Part shown: positions 29,307 to 32,715 of the stretch, piece by piece
Layout: the number at the start of each line of letters is the position of its first letter
How positions within the stretch are numbered: the stretch's first letter is position 1
DNA from: Staphylothermus sp.
Lineage (GTDB): Archaea; Thermoproteota; Thermoprotei_A; Sulfolobales; Desulfurococcaceae
Assembly: GCA_021157925.1 (NCBI GenBank)
Contig: JAGGVR010000138.1
Coordinates: 1-32,715, forward strand
DNA length: 32,715 nt
Reading direction: 5' to 3'
Made by a program: the position numbers and the translations under genes
The notes under the pieces: generated by a model
Databases searched by the model: none
Told to the model about the DNA's origin: nothing
What the model saw: the letters and a program-made list of their open reading frames with translations, nothing else

Positions 29307-30185
29307 TTATTTTGTTAAAGCAAAATAATTTTCCAGGATATCAGTTATTCTTCTTGGTTTTAATGGTAGATATGCTAATGGCGGATTATTCTTTATTGGT
29401 TCCAGTCTTTCTTCTAGCGTTGGTTTTTCTTCTATATAGAATATTCCTATGGGGATCTTGTCTCCCCACTCGTATGCTTTTTTCATTGCTTCCTCCCAGT
29501 TTCTGGGGTCGTGGTTTGTTTCTTCTAGTTTGTATATTCTTTGCCTATACCATGCATATGTATGTATTCTATCAAATGTTACACATGGTTGTAGTACGTC
29601 TATGAAGCTGAAGCCTTTGTGTTTGATCGCTTCTTTGATGATGTATTTCAAATGTTCTACATCTCCTGCGAACCCTCTTGCTATGAAGCTTGCTCTTAGA
29701 GCAACCATCATGGCTATTGGGTTAAGTGGTTCTTCCCATTGTCCCCAAGGAGTAGTTCTTGTTTTTTGTCCCTTCTCTGAGGTTGGTGATGCTTGACCTG
29801 TTGTTAATCCAAATACTGTGTTATTGTGTACTATTAAAGTTATGTCAGGGTTTCTACGTATAACATGTGGTAAGTGACCTGCTCCTATAGCATATTGGTC
29901 ACCATCACCAGCGAAGCCTACTACGGTTAATTCTTTGTTCATTGCTTTTATAGCCGTGATCATCGGCAATACTCTACCATGTATTGTATGTATGGTATTC
30001 GTGTTAAGATAATTAGCTAATTTTCCATGACAACCAATACCAGTAACAACTACAAGTTTATATGGATCTATTCCAAGCTCACTAATTGCTTTCTTAAATG
30101 CTTGTATGATACCGTAATTTCCACAGCCCGGGCACCAAGTCATAATGGCTCCTGTTTCAGAAACAGGTTGTTTAAAGAAAGACAC
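29307..30185 (-). CDS. 2-oxoacid:ferredoxin oxidoreductase beta subunit
   Basis: TPP-binding WCPGCGNYGIIQAF, GIGCHGKLANYLNT, GFAGDGDQYAIGAGH. Confidence 0.95.
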   Translation of the reverse strand: MSFFKQPVSETGAIMTWCPGCGNYGIIQAFKKAISELGIDPYKLVVVTGIGCHGKLANYLNTNTIHTIHGRVLPMITAIKAMNKELTVVGFAGDGDQYAIGAGHLPHVIRRNPDITLIVHNNTVFGLTTGQASPTSEKGQKTRTTPWGQWEEPLNPIAMMVALRASFIARGFAGDVEHLKYIIKEAIKHKGFSFIDVLQPCVTFDRIHTYAWYRQRIYKLEETNHDPRNWEEAMKKAYEWGDKIPIGIFYIEEKPTLEERLEPIKNNPPLAYLPLKPRRITDILENYFALTK

Positions 30186-30186
30186 T

Positions 30187-31998
30187 TCATGTCCACCTCC
30201 TTACTTGTCTACTTGTTAAAAAATCGTTGATCTTAGAAGCAAGGTCTTCAGCTCTAAACGGTCTTCCATCTATTTTACCCATATGAGTGGATATATTGAT
30301 CCCGGTCTCCATCCTTATGAGTAAGCCAAGTTGTCCACGATAATTATATTCAACAGTTATTATTGGTTTATCCATAGCATTCGAGATTACTTCGATGAAC
30401 TTACTTCTCGGGAAAGGCCATAGGTAGATTATTTGTATGATGCTTAGCTTGTATCCTTTCTCTTCTAATATTTTGTTTGCTTCAAGTGCTGCCCATGCAG
30501 CTGATCCCCAAGTCAGTACTATAGCATCTGCGTCCTCGGGTCTATGACCATATATTCTCATAACTTCGTATTTCTCCTCAAGTTCCTTCCGGAGTAGTTC
30601 TTCTTTTTTCATTCTTCTATTATATTGTTTAGAAGCTATGACTGGGTGCTCAGTAACTATTCCTCTCTCATCGTGTTCACTACTATCACTTTTCACTATT
30701 GCTCCCTGAGTACCTGGAGGTACCCATGGTGGCACAGCTTTATCGGTGATCTCGTATGGTAGGAATTTCCACCCATTTCTAATCATTTCTTCTGCTTTCT
30801 CCTTAGGTATTAATGCACCATATTCTAGTTTTACTTCTTCACTAAATGCTGGAACAGACCTAATGCTTTCAGCCATGTGTTTATCGATGAGAATTATTCC
30901 GGGGACTCTATATTTCCATCCAAGGTTTAATATTTCTATTGCTCTATAGTATGCATCTCCCTGATCTGCTGGGGCAACAACTATTCTCGGGTATTCTCCG
31001 TGTCCTGCGAAAAGAGAATATAAGAGTTCTCCTTGAGCAGAATGTGTTGACATCCCAGTACTTGGACCAGGTCTCATAGCTAATACTATTATTAGTGGTA
31101 GTTCGAACATGCCTGCTTCGCTCAATGTCTCGTTCATTAAAGCGAATCCTCCACCACTTGTTCCGGTTGCTGCTCTAACTCCTGTCCATGTTGCTGCTAA
31201 AGCCATTTGTGCAGCAGCTATTTCGCTCTCTGCCTGGATAACGGGTATGTTTTTCTCTTTCATCATGCGCACCATAAAGTGTAGGATAGGTGATGCAGGC
31301 GTCATCGGATATGCAACATATAGTCTTAGATCCGCTTTAACGAATCCAGTAGCTATTGCTTCGTTGCCAGTTAAGATTATTCTTGGCTCTTTTCTATTGA
31401 TTGGAGGCTTGAGTCTTGGTGTATCTATTGGTAAGGGCTTACTAGCCATGTATTCATACCCGATCATAGCCGCCTTAACGTTTTCTTCGATTACTTCTTT
31501 CTTTCCTTTGAATTGGTACTCTATTGATTTTTTCATGTATTCTACTGGTAGTCCGAGTAGAGAAGATAATGCACCAACAGCTATCATGTTCATTGTAATA
31601 GGTTTCAACTTGTGTTCTCTTAATAATTTCTTCAAAGGTAGTTCTAGCTTGATACCCCTTGGTGGTTCTTTCTTAACTACTTCGGGATCATAGAGTACTA
31701 AAGTGTTTTCTCCAAAGTCTTTTTCCTGCCTATTATATGTTTCCTCATCAAATGTTACTACGTAATCACTTATCCTAACAAGTTCATAGATCTTATCTAT
31801 TCCTCCCCTAACCCAATAAGCTGTGTGTCCTCCCCTAATAATGCTGGGATATTCTGAAACACCTATGACGTCGTAGCCCATGAAATGCATTATTCTAGCA
31901 ATTACTACTCCACTAGTAATGTTTCCGCTCCCAGCAGGTCCAGCTATGAGGATTTGAACAGAATCTTTTTGAGCCAAGACGTTCCACCTGGTGATCAA
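30187..31998 (-). CDS. 2-oxoacid:ferredoxin oxidoreductase alpha (gamma-alpha fused) subunit
   Basis: N-terminal gamma domain GPAGSGNITSGVVIARIMHFMGYDVIGVSEYPSIIRGGHTAYWVR; alpha YPMTPASPILHFM; TTG start. Confidence 0.94.
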   Translation of the reverse strand: MITRWNVLAQKDSVQILIAGPAGSGNITSGVVIARIMHFMGYDVIGVSEYPSIIRGGHTAYWVRGGIDKIYELVRISDYVVTFDEETYNRQEKDFGENTLVLYDPEVVKKEPPRGIKLELPLKKLLREHKLKPITMNMIAVGALSSLLGLPVEYMKKSIEYQFKGKKEVIEENVKAAMIGYEYMASKPLPIDTPRLKPPINRKEPRIILTGNEAIATGFVKADLRLYVAYPMTPASPILHFMVRMMKEKNIPVIQAESEIAAAQMALAATWTGVRAATGTSGGGFALMNETLSEAGMFELPLIIVLAMRPGPSTGMSTHSAQGELLYSLFAGHGEYPRIVVAPADQGDAYYRAIEILNLGWKYRVPGIILIDKHMAESIRSVPAFSEEVKLEYGALIPKEKAEEMIRNGWKFLPYEITDKAVPPWVPPGTQGAIVKSDSSEHDERGIVTEHPVIASKQYNRRMKKEELLRKELEEKYEVMRIYGHRPEDADAIVLTWGSAAWAALEANKILEEKGYKLSIIQIIYLWPFPRSKFIEVISNAMDKPIITVEYNYRGQLGLLIRMETGINISTHMGKIDGRPFRAEDLASKINDFLTSRQVRRWT

Positions 31999-32303
31999 TT
32001 ATTTTGTGTACAAGCGTATGAAAAATGTTCATTAACGTAATTAGCCCAGTTCTCTAGGTCAATTGGTTTAATCTCGTGAGATTCTCCCTGATACATTGTA
32101 ATACAGTCTTCGATAACATAGTATTCGTTCTCTATTCTACCCTTCAGCCTAAATTGTATACCTCCTGGTACTTCTTCGACAATAACGGGAAGAACTACTT
32201 CTGCTTCTTTATTCTCTTTGATTATGTTACCACCAGTTTTTCTAACATATTCCTCCAGGGCGCACCAGAGTATCTTTATTTCCTCTTTATTGTTTTTAGA
32301 AAT
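31995..32303 (-). CDS. hypothetical 102-aa protein with apparent non-standard start
   Basis: Continuous frame [ATT]SKNNKEEIKILWCALEEYVRKTGGNIIKENKEAEVVLPVIVEEVPGGIQFRLKGRIENEYYVIEDCITMYQGESHEIKPIDLENWANYVNEHFSYACTQNN; stop overlaps the TTG of the alpha gene; not in the ORF track. Confidence 0.6.
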   Translation of the reverse strand: MSKNNKEEIKILWCALEEYVRKTGGNIIKENKEAEVVLPVIVEEVPGGIQFRLKGRIENEYYVIEDCITMYQGESHEIKPIDLENWANYVNEHFSYACTQNN

Positions 32304-32452
32304 ACATCATCACCTAATACTGGGTTCTATTATCGGTCAAACATTTTCTATTTAAGTCCTACTTTAAATATATTAAACGTACGAGAACTACTTACTTGTT
32401 TTTGAAAAATATGTAGTAATCAGTTACTAAACATAAGTAATAAGTACAGGAA

Positions 32453-32526
32453 TGATCAGCGGGTAGTCCCTGCCAGATCATCCCCTCATGATCCGGGGTC
32501 AGACGCGTCATCTTTCTTCATCAAAA
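32453..32526 (-). ncRNA. candidate archaeal C/D box sRNA
   Basis: Minus strand: TGATGAA (C, 32517-32523) - 14 nt GAAAGATGACGCGT - CTGA (D', 32499-32502) - 15 nt - GGATGATC (C', 32476-32483) - 16 nt TGGCAGGGACTACCCG - CTGA (D, 32456-32459). Confidence 0.75.
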
Positions 32527-32662
32527 ATACGTATTTCTAGAACGTGTGATTTATATGTTCTTCCAGCTCATTAAGTCATTATCGAATAATTAATAAGTAA
32601 TGAGCTAGGTTTATTCATAACAGGGAAAACCTAAGACTATTGTTCTCGTATGGTGGTATAAT

Positions 32663-32715
32663 ATGATCGAAATCCGTTGGCATGGTCGTGGCGGGCAAGG
32701 TGCTTGGACAGCGGC
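32663..32715 (+). CDS. pyruvate/2-oxoacid:ferredoxin oxidoreductase gamma subunit, N-terminal fragment
   Basis: MIEIRWHGRGGQGAWTA, hallmark N-terminus of the gamma subunit; runs off the window. Confidence 0.88.
   Translation, partial: MIEIRWHGRGGQGAWTA

Noticed and set aside
31109-31693. + strand ORF of 194 aa
   Set aside because: Antisense to the 2-oxoacid:ferredoxin oxidoreductase alpha gene with clear family motifs
32076-32405. + strand ORF of 109 aa
   Set aside because: Antisense to the more protein-like minus frame 31995..32303; Phe/Tyr/Ser-rich

Overview
AT-rich, densely coded archaeal chromosome segment. Gene content and style suggest a hyperthermophilic crenarchaeote of the Desulfurococcales, possibly Staphylothermus-like; this is inference, no search was run. 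Recognisable genes: MoxR ATPase (truncated at the left edge), GIY-YIG/DUF123 protein, crenarchaeal SSB, PqqD-fold protein, an overlapping MFS / membrane protein / transglutaminase cassette, thiolase plus carboxyltransferase plus biotin carrier, YkgJ-type Cys protein, cation/H+ antiporter, PUA/NIP7-like protein plus NSUN RNA m5C methyltransferase, DUF72, Rnl3-type RNA ligase, spermidine synthase, an ABC ATPase + giant tandem-repeat ectodomain + FtsX/MacB permease cassette, MATE exporter divergent from a PadR regulator, an intron-containing tRNA-Ala(CGC), a purine PRTase plus GMP synthase, 2-oxoacid:ferredoxin oxidoreductase beta and alpha subunits, and the start of a gamma subunit at the right edge. 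The most interesting signals outside the ORF track are two candidate C/D box sRNAs (one with a guide that appears to match the 16S rRNA 790-loop region), a GC-rich k-turn ncRNA candidate with its own TATA box and T-rich 3' end, and a 102-aa ORF that lacks a standard start codon but is in overlap with the oxidoreductase alpha gene.
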